Source of the DNA: Myxococcota bacterium
GTDB taxonomy: Bacteria > Myxococcota_A > UBA796 > JAJRTE01
NCBI GenBank assembly: GCA_024278455.1
Contig: JAJRTE010000231.1
Coordinates: 1-64,000 of the forward strand
DNA: 64,000 bases
Reading direction: 5' to 3'
In this document: piece by piece, positions 63,652-64,000 of the stretch
How the letters are laid out: each line of letters begins with the position of its first letter
How positions within the stretch are numbered: position 1 is the stretch's first letter
Made by a program: the position numbers and the translations under genes
The notes under the pieces: generated by a model
Database searches by the model: none
The model's input: only the letters and a program-made list of their open reading frames with translations
Told to the model about the DNA's origin: nothing

Positions 63652-64000
63652 ATGTTCCTGAAGAAAGAGCCGCGCCGACCGTCCGGTGGCAGCGGCGCCA
63701 TCAAGACGGTGCCGTTGCTTCCGCTCAGGGATATCGTCGTGTTCCCGCACATGACCATACCGCTGTTCGTTGGACGAGAGAAGTCCATCGTGGCGCTGGA
63801 GAAAGCCGGCAAGGAGGGGAAAGAGGTCTTCCTTGCTGCTCAGAAGAAGCCCAGGACCCGGGACCCGTCGCCAGAGGACATTTTCGAGACAGGTACCCTG
63901 GGTGTCATCGTGCAGATGCTCCGGTTGCCCGACGGCACGGTGAAGGTGCTCGTGGAGGGTCGCCGGCGTGCTCGTATCAAGGGCTATGCCCGAACGGCCC
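63652..64000 (+). CDS. lon: ATP-dependent protease Lon, N-terminal part
   Basis: The first 116 codons are present and the frame runs off the window end. The N-terminal LON substrate-binding domain is recognisable: [20 protein letters not shown], then [16 protein letters not shown] and [23 protein letters not shown] 63652 follows CGAGGGAGCGG. ATPase and protease domains are outside the window. Confidence 0.93.
   Translation, partial: MFLKKEPRRPSGGSGAIKTVPLLPLRDIVVFPHMTIPLFVGREKSIVALEKAGKEGKEVFLAAQKKPRTRDPSPEDIFETGTLGVIVQMLRLPDGTVKVLVEGRRRARIKGYARTA

Noticed and set aside
1-64000. Wholesale reassignment of TAG to glutamine
   Set aside because: Many clearly intact genes end in TAG at the normal family end (for example ribF, cpaB, cpaC, the CpaE-CpaF fusion, tadB). 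Only local suppression, mutation or error can explain the interrupted genes.
1-64000. tRNA, rRNA, insertion sequences or prophage
   Set aside because: No cloverleaf with a conserved T-arm, no rRNA stretch, no transposase or integrase and no terminal inverted repeats were found by reading both strands.

Overview
The window is GC-rich bacterial chromosome with few gaps. The mix of genes points to a deltaproteobacterium-type organism, most likely Myxococcota or a close relative. It carries Ser/Thr kinases with PEGA or proline-rich tails, several FHA-domain proteins, an MglA-family GTPase, a Tad/Flp pilus locus, a sigma-54 promoter and the order tig-clpP-clpX-lon. This placement is inferred from gene content; no rRNA or tRNA gene is present to test it.

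Layout. 1-3347: end of an efflux adaptor and its RND pump. 3465-7016: dnaE (minus). 7480-11565: transglutaminase-like protein plus an ABC exporter (ATPase, permease). 11611-14060 (minus): sulfotransferase and a secreted PHB-depolymerase-type esterase. 14265-14931: decayed DNA with an Rhs/YD-repeat relic. 14932-18867 (minus): Ser/Thr kinase, PEGA protein and a putative outer-membrane protein; the kinase and PEGA protein are one reading frame interrupted by a TAG. 19038-19291: frameshifted superoxide dismutase relic. 19500-22357: cation/proton antiporter and ribF. 22580-28971: an operon of TadC, a DUF192 protein and three FHA proteins. 29037-34051: a polytopic membrane protein, a UbiA-family prenyltransferase and a second Ser/Thr kinase. 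34709-44293: the main Tad/Flp pilus locus, with a CpaE-CpaF fusion. 44407-46347: a lone NACHT-type NTPase. 46694-48757: OppD/OppF-type ATPases without permeases. 48907-52924: a sigma-54 promoter followed by a 54-residue protein, a DegT-type aminotransferase and two radical SAM/SPASM enzymes. 52946-55232 (minus): a lipoprotein and an MglA-family GTPase with a C-terminal membrane anchor. 55474-60022: leuS, rarA (interrupted by TAG) and a Nudix hydrolase. 60220-64000: tig, clpP, clpX and the start of lon.

How the genes may work together. The pilus genes at 34.7-44.3 kb lack TadC, and the missing TadC lies at 22.6 kb in an operon with three FHA (phosphothreonine-reading) proteins, while two Ser/Thr kinases lie nearby. 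This suggests a Tad machine under phosphorylation control. The cluster at 48.9-52.9 kb is the best candidate for an undescribed pathway. Throughout the window the palindrome CTCGAG recurs about 150 times by manual count, far above what base composition predicts, and is sparse in a few segments.
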